Shown here in pieces: positions 26,860 to 36,026 of a stretch of 64,000 nucleotides of DNA; positions within the stretch are counted from its first letter, which is position 1; every line of letters begins with the position of its first letter. The stretch lies in contig NZ_AUBU01000001.1 of the NCBI RefSeq assembly GCF_000429405.1, positions 594,795 to 658,794 on the forward strand, read 5' to 3'. The notes under the pieces are model-generated. The model had not been told where the DNA came from, did no database searches, and worked only from the letters and a program-made list of their open reading frames with translations. Source of the DNA: Algoriphagus marincola DSM 16067 (GTDB taxonomy: Bacteria; Bacteroidota; Bacteroidia; Cytophagales; Cyclobacteriaceae). Both the position numbers and the translations under genes were made by a program.

Positions 26860-29693
26860 TCCCATTTTTGAAAGAAACTGCTCAAAAACTTTTGGAATCG
26901 CACCATCGCATGGAAGAATTGGTGGTGGTCTTGCCAAATAGAAGAGCAGGTCTGTTTTTTACCCGTTATTTGGGTGAGCTGATTAATCAGCCCCTTTGGA
27001 TGCCGGAAGTCAAAACGATCGAGCAGGTATTTTATGGTTTGGCTGGAAATACGCCCGCGGATGATTTGACTTTGATCTTTGAGTTGTATGAGCTTTACAG
27101 GCAAATTCAAGAGGAACCCGAGGATTTTGATCGCTTTTATTTTTGGGGAGAGTTGATTTTAAAAGACTTCAATGATCTGGACCAATTTCTTGCTCCTGCA
27201 AAAGTTTTGTATCAAAACCTCGCCGAAATAAAGGCTTTTGAGTCCGATTTAAGTTTCCTCACCCCAGAGCAACGTGACTTGATCTCTCAGTTTTGGTTAG
27301 CATTTGCCAAGCAAAATGATCAGGAAAAACAGAAGTTTCTTCGATTTTGGCAGATTTTGGGCCGCTTGTATGAGGACTTTCAGCATAGACTTAAAACGGC
27401 TGGATTAGCCTATTCAGGCCAATTATATCGTAAAGTAGCAGAGAATCTGGATACGATCCCAAGACCGGAAAAGCAATATGTCTTTGTGGGTTTCAATGCC
27501 TTCACCTTGGCAGAGGAACGATTGATTGGGCATTTCGTCAAGGATTTTGGTGCGGAGATTTTCTGGGATCTAGACCAATATTACCTGAATGATAAACTGC
27601 AGGAAGCGGGTTTGTTTTTCAGAGATTATCATCGGGATTCCATTTTTGGAAAGACTTTTCCGGAGGAAATACCTGATCGAATTCGGCATCAGCGAGAAAA
27701 TATTCATGTTCATTCCATCCCATTGAAAACCAACCAGGCCAATTTGGTTGGGAAGCTTTTGGAAGAGATTCCTTCGGAAGAAGCCTTGGAAGAGACGGTA
27801 ATTATTTTGCCGGATGAACAGCTTCTTTTTCCGGTACTGCATTATTTGCCTCCGCAGATTGATAAGTTGAATGTGACCATGGGCTATCCGGTCAGGAATG
27901 CGCCTGTTTATGCCTTTTTGGATGCGGTCTTGGATTTGCAGCGCTATGTGAAATTTCGGGAGGATGGGGTGAGTTTTTATCACAAGCCAGTGACGGATTT
28001 ATTGTCATTTCCCTATTTATTGCAGGAAGACCCAACTCATTTTCAGGGATTGCTAGACAAAATCAAGGGCGAAAATCTTCTAGAAATTCCTGCTAATCTT
28101 TTGGTCGGCCAATCTAAATTAGCTGCGCTAGTTTTCAAGCAAGTAGACCCTTCAGAGATTTTTGATTACTTGACGGAATTGATCACTCACTTGGCATTGA
28201 TGCTACAGGAGGATGAGGTTCAGCGGTCTTATCTTTTTCAGGCTTTCAAGCAATTGAACCGAATCAAGGAGATTTTCCAAGGCAATCATTCTAAGGCTTT
28301 AAAAATTGATTTTGTACTCAAGCTCTTTCGGCAGATTTTCAGAGAACTCAAGCTTCCTTTTGAGGGTGAGCCACTTCAGGGCCTGCAAATGATGGGAGTA
28401 CTGGAGTCCAGGAACCTGGACTTTCGAAGAGTCATAATTTGCGATCTGAATGAAGGGAGTTTTCCTCCCGGAGGTGGCATCAATTCCTTGATCCCCTTTA
28501 ATCTCCGCAGAGCATTTGGACTTCCTGTTCAGGAGCAAAATGACGCTATTTACGCCTATACCTTTTATCGACTTTTGCATCGAGCAGAAGAGGTCCATTT
28601 GATCTACACGACGGCGGCGGATCAAGGTAAAGCAGGGGAGATGAGCCGCTTTCTTCAGCAGATGCAGGCAGAGTTGGGTGTAGCTGCTCCAGAGATTTCC
28701 ATGGTACCGGTCGGCTTGACTCCTTCAAAAGTCATTGAAATAGCAAAAAGCCCTGAAGTACTGAAGGATATGGAGGCTTTTCTAGCCAAAAATAATCCAG
28801 AGGAAAAAAACCGACCACTTTCCGCTTCTGCACTCAATATGTATTTGGATTGCAGGCTTAAATTTTATTTCCGCTATGTGGCGGGTTTGAAAGAGCGGGA
28901 GGAAGTAGTCACAGAGATCGATCCCTCTACTTTTGGAACTATTTTGCATAATGCTGTGGAGATAATCTATGGACTGGGTGAAAGCGAAAAAGCTCGGAAA
29001 ATTGATTCACATGAAATCAAGCGCTTGATGCCTCAAGTACAGACTGCTGTGGATCAGGCGATTCGTAATTTCTATCAACTGGAAGAAGGGAAGCAGATGG
29101 ATTACTCCGGACAGTTGCAGATAGCGCGGGAGATTTTTGTCAAATATCTGGAAGCTATTTTGGAATACGATCAGGAGAATGGGGAATTCACGATTTTGGG
29201 TGTGGAGAAAAATGTTCCTGCCAGTATTCCAGTGGAAACGAAAGAGGGTATAGTTTATTTCGCTCTTCAGGGAGTCATAGACCGGGTTGATGAGAAGGAT
29301 GGAGTCGTGCGATTGATTGACTACAAGACCGGGAAGGACGATAAAAAAGTGCTTTCTATCGGCTCTCTATTTGATCGAGATGAGAAGAAGCGAAATAAGG
29401 CAGCGATGCAGACCCTTTTGTATGCTTATTTCTATCAATTTGAGCATCCAGAAAATCGAAAGGCTCTAAAGCCGGGAATTTTTAATATTCGGGAAATTTA
29501 CAATCCTGAATTCAACCCATTCCTGCAGATGAATGGACAGGAAATTTATGATTACCGGGAAGTGGAAGAAGAATTTGTGTCAGGCCTATCAACTATGCTA
29601 GGGGAGATCCTAAATCCTGAAATTCCTTTCTCTCAAACCGAGGACGAGGAAAAATGTAAATATTGTGCTTATAAGGAGATTTGTGGGAGATAA
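26856..29693 (+). CDS. AddB-like PD-(D/E)XK nuclease with iron-sulfur Cys motif
   Basis: A 945-residue partner of the upstream AddA-like protein. The N-terminal inactivated helicase domain starts MEELVVVLPNRRAGLFFTRYL with no GKT Walker A, so ATPase activity is unlikely here. The C-terminal nuclease has IDRVDEKDGVVRLIDYKTG (catalytic Lys ~824). Four Cys that would hold a 4Fe-4S cluster are C666 in YLDCRLKFYF and C934, C937 and C943 in KCKYCAYKEIC, the layout known for AddB. The 4-nt overlap with addA supports a two-subunit complex. It ends 1 nt before the convergent downstream gene. Confidence 0.92.
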   Translation: MIPFLKETAQKLLESHHRMEELVVVLPNRRAGLFFTRYLGELINQPLWMPEVKTIEQVFYGLAGNTPADDLTLIFELYELYRQIQEEPEDFDRFYFWGELILKDFNDLDQFLAPAKVLYQNLAEIKAFESDLSFLTPEQRDLISQFWLAFAKQNDQEKQKFLRFWQILGRLYEDFQHRLKTAGLAYSGQLYRKVAENLDTIPRPEKQYVFVGFNAFTLAEERLIGHFVKDFGAEIFWDLDQYYLNDKLQEAGLFFRDYHRDSIFGKTFPEEIPDRIRHQRENIHVHSIPLKTNQANLVGKLLEEIPSEEALEETVIILPDEQLLFPVLHYLPPQIDKLNVTMGYPVRNAPVYAFLDAVLDLQRYVKFREDGVSFYHKPVTDLLSFPYLLQEDPTHFQGLLDKIKGENLLEIPANLLVGQSKLAALVFKQVDPSEIFDYLTELITHLALMLQEDEVQRSYLFQAFKQLNRIKEIFQGNHSKALKIDFVLKLFRQIFRELKLPFEGEPLQGLQMMGVLESRNLDFRRVIICDLNEGSFPPGGGINSLIPFNLRRAFGLPVQEQNDAIYAYTFYRLLHRAEEVHLIYTTAADQGKAGEMSRFLQQMQAELGVAAPEISMVPVGLTPSKVIEIAKSPEVLKDMEAFLAKNNPEEKNRPLSASALNMYLDCRLKFYFRYVAGLKEREEVVTEIDPSTFGTILHNAVEIIYGLGESEKARKIDSHEIKRLMPQVQTAVDQAIRNFYQLEEGKQMDYSGQLQIAREIFVKYLEAILEYDQENGEFTILGVEKNVPASIPVETKEGIVYFALQGVIDRVDEKDGVVRLIDYKTGKDDKKVLSIGSLFDRDEKKRNKAAMQTLLYAYFYQFEHPENRKALKPGIFNIREIYNPEFNPFLQMNGQEIYDYREVEEEFVSGLSTMLGEILNPEIPFSQTEDEEKCKYCAYKEICGR

Positions 29694-29694
29694 A

Positions 29695-30219
29695 TCAACA
29701 CGGACTCCAATAATGAAACTCAATCAGCTTTTCTTCCTTAAACAGAAAGAAAAAGCCATCATCGGCATCAGTAAACCTACCCCCAAGGCTGAATAAATCA
29801 GCTTCATCCCGTCCATGAAATTTTATGGGCTCGGCTTGCTTTCCAAAAAAACGCTCAACTTCACTCTGAGTGCTTTTTCCACTGAATTCCGTTTCCTGGT
29901 AATAAGTCCACTTTATTTCACCTGCTGAATCGAACAGGACCAATTCTGAGATATAACCTTCTTCTGCACTCCCAATCCAAGTGATTTGAGGATAGATCAG
30001 TTGATAATAGGTTTTTCCCTGTTCTTCATTGGAATGAAAGCCATATTCGTAGTTCGTGTCAGTCCTTTTGGTTGGACCATATTTTTCGAAAATACTCTTG
30101 ATCCCATACTGATGAAAAGCTAAGCCGTCTACAAAAACATATTCCGAATCAAGAGTCTTATCTTCTTGATAATTAGAGAATAGTAAAGAGAAAATTAAAG
30201 CAAAATTAAGCCAGGTCAT
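29695..30219 (-). CDS. Exported protein of unknown function
   Basis: A 174-residue protein with a short signal peptide (MTWLNFALIFSLLFSN). The mature part is rich in aromatic and acidic residues (ITWIGSAEEGYISELVLFDSAGEIKWTYYQETEF), which suggests a small beta-sheet fold. No known family was recognised. The start codon overlaps the stop of the upstream exported RidA by 4 nt, so the two are translationally coupled and may act together in the periplasm. The convergent addB-like gene ends 1 nt away. There is no terminator room, and transcripts must overlap. Confidence 0.7.
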   Translation of the reverse strand: MTWLNFALIFSLLFSNYQEDKTLDSEYVFVDGLAFHQYGIKSIFEKYGPTKRTDTNYEYGFHSNEEQGKTYYQLIYPQITWIGSAEEGYISELVLFDSAGEIKWTYYQETEFSGKSTQSEVERFFGKQAEPIKFHGRDEADLFSLGGRFTDADDGFFFLFKEEKLIEFHYWSPC

Positions 30220-30722
30220 TGATCTTCCAATTCCACAATTACCTCAATTTCTACCGCAATATTATTAGGCAAGGCCGCTACTCCCACAGCGGATCGGGCA
30301 TGTTTTCCCTTTTCTCCAAATACTTCCACCATCAAGTCTGAAAAGCCATTAATCACAGCAGGATGTCCCGTGAAATCAGGAGCAGAGTTGACCATTCCCA
30401 ATACTTTAACAAATTGCTTGATGCGACTCAAGTCTCCTGTAGCGGCTTTAAGGACAGCTATGATTTCCAGGCCGGTTTCCCTTGCTGCTTGGTATCCCTC
30501 TTCAGGCGTAAGATCACTTCCGACTTTTCCAAAGACATTCGGGCCATTGCCCGCGAGATACAACACATTGCCGACTTGTCTCCATTTCACGTAGTTGGCC
30601 ATAGGCTGACTGATCTCAGGAATAGAGAGTCCTAGTTGCTTGATTTTTTCTTCAGGCGTTTGGGCATGGCTCAGGGAGTAAAAAGCAAAAATTGAGAATA
30701 ATAAAAGGCAGTATTTTTTCAT
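30216..30722 (-). CDS. Exported RidA/YjgF-family protein
   Basis: RidA (YjgF/YER057c/UK114) protein, about 168 residues. The start at 30722 was preferred over 30743 because it gives a signal peptide (MKKYCLLLFSIFAFYSLSHAQ). RidA deaminates reactive enamine/imine intermediates. The conserved Arg is in HARSAVGVAALPNNIAVEIE. Most RidA proteins are cytosolic, so an exported form is unusual. The shorter YjgF-like 'endoribonuclease L-PSP' branch with signal peptides does exist in Bacteroidota. It is coupled to the small exported protein downstream. Confidence 0.87.
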   Translation of the reverse strand: MKKYCLLLFSIFAFYSLSHAQTPEEKIKQLGLSIPEISQPMANYVKWRQVGNVLYLAGNGPNVFGKVGSDLTPEEGYQAARETGLEIIAVLKAATGDLSRIKQFVKVLGMVNSAPDFTGHPAVINGFSDLMVEVFGEKGKHARSAVGVAALPNNIAVEIEVIVELEDQ

Positions 30723-30793
30723 GATCAAATTGATTAAAATCACTTCAATCTAGGAGAAATTCCTGAAATTTAGGTTCTCAAACTTTCTTTTTA

Positions 30794-31255
30794 ATGCAAA
30801 ACCTTGAAATCATCCCTTTCCAAGCTGAATTACAGCCTGAATTTGAAGCCATCAATCGAGAATGGGTCGAGGAGCTATTCTCGCTAGAGCCTTTTGATAT
30901 TGCTCAGCTTCAATCACCTCAGGAAACCATCATAGAAAAAGGTGGGGCTATTTATTTTGCCAAAATGAATGATCAAATTCTAGGGACTGTAGGTCTATCC
31001 AAAGTCGATAAACATACCTTCGAATTGATCAAAATGGGAGTCAAGAAATCAGCTCAGGGTAAAGGAGTGGGCATGTTCTTAGGACAGCAGGCTTTGAAAA
31101 AGGCCAAAGAAATGGGGGCGAATAAAGTGGTATTGTACACTCATACCAAACTCCAAGCTGCGTTAAGAATCTACCAGAAACTGGGTTTCAAAGAGGTGCC
31201 TGTAAGAGACGGTAAATATTGCCGATGTGATCTGATGATGGAAGTTGATGTTTAA
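30794..31255 (+). CDS. GNAT-family N-acetyltransferase
   Basis: A 153-residue GNAT acetyltransferase. The acetyl-CoA-binding motif A is seen as MGVKKSAQGKGVGMFLGQQALKKAKEMGANKVVLYTHTKLQAALRIYQKLGF (broken here only by the reader's eye: Q/R-x-x-G-x-G/A is KGVGMF). The motif ends with the typical YxKxGF. The substrate is unknown and the protein is cytoplasmic. The gene stands alone between a divergent RidA unit and the universal stress protein. No terminator is evident after it. Confidence 0.88.
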   Translation: MQNLEIIPFQAELQPEFEAINREWVEELFSLEPFDIAQLQSPQETIIEKGGAIYFAKMNDQILGTVGLSKVDKHTFELIKMGVKKSAQGKGVGMFLGQQALKKAKEMGANKVVLYTHTKLQAALRIYQKLGFKEVPVRDGKYCRCDLMMEVDV

Positions 31256-31289
31256 AAAACTGATTAGCTGACATTTATCATTTTTTTGC

Positions 31290-31303
31290 TTGATATCCAT
31301 CAA
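31290..31303. promoter_or_regulatory. Perfect FNR/CRP-type box upstream of the universal stress gene
   Basis: TTGAT-ATCC-ATCAA, an exact match to the FNR consensus TTGAT-N4-ATCAA. Its centre is 60 nt upstream of the USP start codon. A -7-like TATTTTTTG at 31317-31325 lies about 20 nt downstream, a spacing close to a class II activator site. Confidence 0.6.
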
Positions 31304-31356
31304 AGGCAAGGCCACTTATTTTTTGGAAATTTGAAAAGAATCAAAATCCAAAAGCT

Positions 31357-32181
31357 ATGAAAACGATTGTCGTTCCCTTCGATTTTTCTACCTATTCGCT
31401 AGAGGCTCTGAAAACTGCACAAAAAATAAGTGTTAAGTCTGGAGCAACGATTGTCTGTGTGACGGTCATTCCTTCCGAGGTAGACTTTGAAAAACTCTCT
31501 GAGGAAGCAAAATTGAAATATACAGACCTAATCGAACAAAAGACCGAGGCTGAGGAGATATTGCCCGAATACATTCAGCAAATAGCACCTGCCAAGGCTC
31601 CAATCGAACAGGTAGTGAAAATTGGGGTGCCGCATGAGCAAATCCTCCGTGAAGCTAATCGCTCCGAGGCTGATATGATCGTGATGGGGGCCTATGGAAA
31701 AGGGTATACTGAAGGGAAATTCATAGGTTCTAATCTCCAAAAGATTCTAAGAATGGCAGATATGCCGGTATTGGCTGTCAAGGTGGCTTTGGATGGAAAT
31801 AATCTTCGGAAAATCGCCTTTGCTTCTACCTTCCAGCAAGATACCCCAAAGGCTTTCGCGAAAATCAAGCCTTTTGTAAAAGCTTTCAAGGCATCTGTTC
31901 ACCAGCTTTTTGTCAATACTCCAGGAAATTTCCATACTTCAGAAAAAATCCAGGATGGAATGAAACTGTTCCAAGCTGGTAACGAGGAAATAGTATTTCA
32001 CCAACATACCTACAGCGCCGAAGAGGTAGAAAAAGGAATCGTTGCCTTCTGCGAAGAAGAGGGGCTTCATTTGGTAGCTCTTGTTTCAGGAGATCATAAG
32101 CTAAGTCCAGCTTATCAGATTGGGGTGACAGAGACTGTCCTCTTTCAAGGAGATTTAGGTGTCTTGAGTGTTAAAGCTTGA
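31357..32181 (+). CDS. Tandem universal stress protein
   Basis: Two USP domains in 274 residues. The first (1-145) keeps the ATP-binding signature G-2x-G-9x-G-S/T (GAYGKGYTEGKFIGSN). The second (146-274) lacks it and ends ETVLFQGDLGVLSVKA, so it is probably a non-binding partner domain. USPs help survival under energy or redox stress. The upstream FNR-type box suggests control by oxygen or by a Crp/Fnr regulator. The 3' end overlaps the convergent Na/Pi cotransporter gene by 37 nt. Confidence 0.92.
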   Translation: MKTIVVPFDFSTYSLEALKTAQKISVKSGATIVCVTVIPSEVDFEKLSEEAKLKYTDLIEQKTEAEEILPEYIQQIAPAKAPIEQVVKIGVPHEQILREANRSEADMIVMGAYGKGYTEGKFIGSNLQKILRMADMPVLAVKVALDGNNLRKIAFASTFQQDTPKAFAKIKPFVKAFKASVHQLFVNTPGNFHTSEKIQDGMKLFQAGNEEIVFHQHTYSAEEVEKGIVAFCEEEGLHLVALVSGDHKLSPAYQIGVTETVLFQGDLGVLSVKA

Positions 32182-33830
32182 CTTTTAGCATCTTCAGAGG
32201 GGTCAAAAACTTCATTGATTGGGTGTCGCCAATGCAATACAGCGGCACCCAAATTATACAGTCCTCTAGAAAATTCCCTAGCAACATTCGTAAAAGTTGA
32301 AAAAGGGATGTCGGTTTTATGACTTTTTGCTTCCTGAAATAATTTTTCAACCAATTGACTGGAGTCTAGCTCCGATTCACGCATCCAAGATGGAACTTGA
32401 ATCTCAGGTTGTTCAACTTTGGCCAGTTGATCAATTTCAAGAATTCGCTCTTCGAATTTTACTTTTAATTCTTCCAAGAAATCCTTCGGAAGATTTCTAG
32501 AGGAGTTTCTTAACTCTTTGATATTGTGATGTATATCCTTAAAATCCTTAGCTGAGAAGATCAGTAATCGCACGGAAAGCATCAGTGATGTGAGTTTTTT
32601 TGCCTCCTCCTCAGTAATACTCGTCTTTAGAAGTTTGAGATGATAGGCAGTAATTTCATCCTCTACGAGCTTTAAGCTTTGATATAACCCTAGGTATTCA
32701 ACGGGTCTGCTCAGTATTTTTTCGAATATTCCTTGTTTGGGGGATGGAATACCCTCCTCCATGATAGTAAGAGAAATGAATTTTTTTGTCTTCACAAAAA
32801 GTTCCTCAATTTCCTTTTCCAATGCTTGAATTGCCGCCTCAGGAACAGCTACGTCAACATTCTGAATGTAAAGGGTGTGGGGTTTTTCTTTTGTGAGGAA
32901 ACGGCCTTTAAGCCATTTGGTGATAGGTTTGATAAATGGAAGGAAAAGCAGAACTCCGAATGCATTCAAGATGGTATTGAAGAGGGCTAGATCCAATAGC
33001 GGGTCTTGTCCAATAGGTAGGCTGCTTATCCATTGAATAATCAACGGTATAAAAAACAAGACAATCAGTCCGGTAACTACATTAAAAAGAAAATGAAGTG
33101 AGGCCAGCCTTTTTTTATCCGGAGTACCTCCGAGGGCTCCCAAGCTGACGGTGACTGTGGTACCGATATTGGCCCCAACGGTAGCTGCTGCAGCTTGATC
33201 TAGTCCTAAAATCCCTGAGCTGATCGCACTAAGTAGGATTACTAAAGTCGCCGAACTTGACTGAATGATGGCAGTAAGGATAAGTCCAATCAAAGCAAAA
33301 ACAACTAAACCCCAGTCCGCATACAGGCTAAAATCAAAGTTTTCTGCCAAGGATTCAATCGACCCTTTCATCAAATCAATACCAAAGAATAAAAGTCCAA
33401 AACCCAATAAAAAGGAACCTAGATTTTTCAGAATAAAGTATCGGGATGCTAAAATGAAAAGTAAAGCGCCAACGCCGATCAGGGGTAAAGAGAAGGAAGC
33501 GATATCTACTTTGAAACCAAGGCTATAAACCAGCCAAGCGGTTACAGTGGTGCCTAGATTTGCGCCTAAAATGACTCCTGCTGCATGGCTAAATCTAATT
33601 ATTCCGGCACCTAGGAAAGCTAAAACCATCAAAGTAACCAAAGAGCTACTTTGTAAAAGTGCAGTCACTAGGGTGCCGCTGATAATCCCCTTGATAGGAG
33701 TATCGGTAAATTTTTGGAGTAAGCGACGAAAAGTCTTACCGCTAAACTCATTAAGACCAGCCTCCATCTGATGCATGCCCAGAAGGAAGATTCCCAGCCC
33801 AGCCAGAAAGTCCCAAATTTGAAAGGTCAA
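32145..33830 (-). CDS. Na+/phosphate cotransporter family protein with PhoU-like tail
   Basis: A 561-residue membrane protein of the Na/Pi-cotransporter (NptA/YjbB) family. Two inverted Na_Pi repeats carry the QSS motif and the signatures GANLGTTVTAWLVYSLG and GANIGTTVTVSLGALGG. The first ~310 residues hold about 8-9 membrane helices. Residues ~330-540 form a PhoU-like helical domain (KLVEDEITAYHLKLLKTSITEEE). It likely moves phosphate across the inner membrane. It overlaps the convergent stress gene at the 3' end by 37 nt, so transcripts of the two are complementary at their tails. Confidence 0.92.
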   Translation of the reverse strand: MTFQIWDFLAGLGIFLLGMHQMEAGLNEFSGKTFRRLLQKFTDTPIKGIISGTLVTALLQSSSLVTLMVLAFLGAGIIRFSHAAGVILGANLGTTVTAWLVYSLGFKVDIASFSLPLIGVGALLFILASRYFILKNLGSFLLGFGLLFFGIDLMKGSIESLAENFDFSLYADWGLVVFALIGLILTAIIQSSSATLVILLSAISSGILGLDQAAAATVGANIGTTVTVSLGALGGTPDKKRLASLHFLFNVVTGLIVLFFIPLIIQWISSLPIGQDPLLDLALFNTILNAFGVLLFLPFIKPITKWLKGRFLTKEKPHTLYIQNVDVAVPEAAIQALEKEIEELFVKTKKFISLTIMEEGIPSPKQGIFEKILSRPVEYLGLYQSLKLVEDEITAYHLKLLKTSITEEEAKKLTSLMLSVRLLIFSAKDFKDIHHNIKELRNSSRNLPKDFLEELKVKFEERILEIDQLAKVEQPEIQVPSWMRESELDSSQLVEKLFQEAKSHKTDIPFSTFTNVAREFSRGLYNLGAAVLHWRHPINEVFDPSEDAKSQALTLKTPKSP

Positions 33831-33979
33831 AACTTGAAATGATTAATTCTCGACTTTAGTCAGAGAATAGTGTACAGCAAGAGTGAATTTAGGTAAATCT
33901 CTACCAATTCAGAAAAAAGATTTTGGATACCAATAAAAGTTTTGGATAAAAACCTAGGGTAGTGAGGAAAGGATAAAGA

Positions 33980-34909
33980 TTACCAGAATCTGAAGCGCTT
34001 CTCATTGATTCGGTTTCTGAAAATCCAGTTGTCGAAAATATCTCTGGACCAATGAATCTCCAGGCCAACATTCACAGTCATGTATCCATCGAATCTGTGG
34101 GTGAGACCAGATCCCCTGCGAACACGGCCATTGTTTCTTAGAATTTTGTCCACATCCGGCATTCCATTATCATCCAAAAAATCGGGATTTCGGATAGCTA
34201 ATCGAAGTCGGTCTGGATTTCTACCCGATACATAATCATCCACTAAGTCCAAATAAAACTCCGACACATTATAGGCAGAGATATCATCCATGTAGTCGGT
34301 CAAAGTGAAGCGGTAATTCCCTTCGAAAGTCAGATCCATGTACACATTTAGCTTGTACTTGAAGCCTAGCCCCATGGGAAAGACGGTGATGAAGCGATCA
34401 TAGGGGTTGTTTTCTAAGGCCAGTGGCCTCAAATCTACCCATTCTCCATCTAGTTGAGCCTGAGGATTGTTGGTGGACATACCTATACCTACGAAAATGT
34501 ATGGGTTCCAAAGTGGACGGTGGATATTCGGAACTTTGACGGGGTGCCAAAAATATTGGATTACTCCTGAAACTTCCCAGTTTCGAGCCCGGAAATGAAG
34601 GTTTCTAGGGGTACGAAAAGCCCTCGGATCTGAGGGAGGATCTTGACCGGACATTTTGATGTAGGAGAATTCTCCTTTGGCCCTGAGATTTGTTCCTATA
34701 GTTCTATGAAAGGCAATATTTGCATTCCAGTCTGGCTGAACTCCTTCATTGTATTTCCAGAAGGAATAAAGCTCTCCAAAATACTGGGTAGGACCTATGC
34801 TGGCAGAAATCGACCATGGCTCCTCAAACCGATAACGGTAAAAGCTTTGCGCACTGGCTTGATAACTCCAGCCTATCAAAAATACAACTATAAAGCCTAG
34901 CTTTCTCAT
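33980..34909 (-). CDS. DUF6089-like outer-membrane beta-barrel protein
   Basis: The N-terminal signal peptide (MRKLGFIVVFLIGWSYQASAQ) and an amphipathic beta-rich body suggest a small outer-membrane barrel of the kind annotated DUF6089. Typical pieces are SISASIGPTQYFGEL near the start and the ending DIFDNWIFRNRINEKRFRFW. The start was set at 34909 instead of an in-frame ATG at 34939 because of the signal peptide. The role is not known. The downstream-facing gene lies 15 nt from the MscS gene on the same strand (the MscS gene is upstream), so they may be co-transcribed. Confidence 0.75.
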   Translation of the reverse strand: MRKLGFIVVFLIGWSYQASAQSFYRYRFEEPWSISASIGPTQYFGELYSFWKYNEGVQPDWNANIAFHRTIGTNLRAKGEFSYIKMSGQDPPSDPRAFRTPRNLHFRARNWEVSGVIQYFWHPVKVPNIHRPLWNPYIFVGIGMSTNNPQAQLDGEWVDLRPLALENNPYDRFITVFPMGLGFKYKLNVYMDLTFEGNYRFTLTDYMDDISAYNVSEFYLDLVDDYVSGRNPDRLRLAIRNPDFLDDNGMPDVDKILRNNGRVRRGSGLTHRFDGYMTVNVGLEIHWSRDIFDNWIFRNRINEKRFRFW

Positions 34910-34954
34910 TATCAGGCCTGCTCGGTCCATTTCTTCCAATGGGCGAAAATTACC

Positions 34955-35905
34955 CTAATTTTTTAAATTTTCAAATCCTGATCGTAAGTGTAGATCGCGC
35001 TGTGGAAATGGGATTTCGACTCCTTGCTCTTTGAACCGTTTGAAAATTTCATATAAAAGCTGGCTTTTCAGCACTTTTGGTCGATTGACATACTCTGAGG
35101 TCCATACTCTGAGGTTGAAATTGATGCTGTTGTCTCCATATTCTTCAAAAAGGACATCTGATTCAGGGCTTTCTAAAACTCCCTTATTGTCTTTGGCTAC
35201 CTCGAGCAAAATTCTTCTTACTTTTTCCGGATCTTCACGATAAGCTACACCCACTGGAAAATTAAAACGGACCATTCGGTCAGAGTGAGACCAGTTGATC
35301 ACTTGATTATCAATAAATTGACTGTTTGGTACAACGATGGTGATATTATCATTGGTAACTACCATGGTCGATCGAGCTGAAATTTTGATGACATCTCCAT
35401 TGACATCTCCCACTTCGATTCGGTCTCCCACTTTGATAGGCTGCTCAAAAAGAATGATGAGCCCACTGATGAAGTTGTTTGTGATGTTTTGAAGACCAAA
35501 ACCGATACCAACACCAATTGCTCCTGCCAACACCCCAAAAGCACTTAAATCAATCCCATTCGTCTGAAGAATCGAAAAAACACCGGCAAGGATTAAAACA
35601 TACTTGACTATCGTTCCAATCGAAAGTCGTGTGCCTTCAGTGATACTGTATTTTTTCAAAATCCTGTTGACCAGTAGTCTTCTGATCCATTCAGATCCTA
35701 TAAAAAGAACGAGAAAGGAAAAAATAAGCGTTAGGACGAGCCCAATCGTTAATTTAGAATCACCCAAGTTGAAAAGACTCAGGTTCATGATTTGATCTAT
35801 CCACTCCAGCAAATCGAAGTTGCTCGAATTAGAATTAGAAACAGTTGATGAGTCTGATTGCATAGATTTCGAAATATTAGTCGAATTTTGTAAGCAAAAT
35901 ATCAA
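34955..35905 (-). CDS. MscS-family mechanosensitive channel
   Basis: A small-conductance mechanosensitive channel of about 300 residues. A first helix (SKLTIGLVLTLIFSFLVLFI) is followed by TM2 and the pore helix ALGVLAGAIGVGIGFGLQN (recognisable as FGVLAGAIGVGIGFGLQNI). The beta-domain follows with QPIKVGDRIEVGDVNGDV. The C-terminal domain is alpha/beta. It releases solutes on osmotic downshift and sits in the inner membrane. The start could also be the ATG at 35863 (MQSDSS...). The barrel protein gene lies immediately downstream. Confidence 0.93.
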   Translation of the reverse strand: MIFCLQNSTNISKSMQSDSSTVSNSNSSNFDLLEWIDQIMNLSLFNLGDSKLTIGLVLTLIFSFLVLFIGSEWIRRLLVNRILKKYSITEGTRLSIGTIVKYVLILAGVFSILQTNGIDLSAFGVLAGAIGVGIGFGLQNITNNFISGLIILFEQPIKVGDRIEVGDVNGDVIKISARSTMVVTNDNITIVVPNSQFIDNQVINWSHSDRMVRFNFPVGVAYREDPEKVRRILLEVAKDNKGVLESPESDVLFEEYGDNSINFNLRVWTSEYVNRPKVLKSQLLYEIFKRFKEQGVEIPFPQRDLHLRSGFENLKN

Positions 35906-36014
35906 TAATTATCGACCCTAAAGTCAGAATTTACATTCATTCTTAAAAATCAAAATAAAATTCTGAAAAGTACCCGGTTAGGATTGTGATTTAAAATTTT
36001 TGATCGAAAATCCT

Positions 36015-36022
36015 TAATTTTG
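36015..36022 (+). promoter_or_regulatory. Bacteroidota -7 box before the GNAT-nitrilase gene
   Basis: TAATTTTG matches TAnnTTTG and lies 5 nt before the ATG at 36027, implying a leaderless or nearly leaderless mRNA. No TTTG -33 element at the usual distance was found. Confidence 0.4.
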
Positions 36023-36026
36023 AACT

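Noticed and set aside
32145..32181. Possible frameshift at the convergent ends of two genes
   Set aside because: Both proteins end normally; the overlap is simply in antisense.
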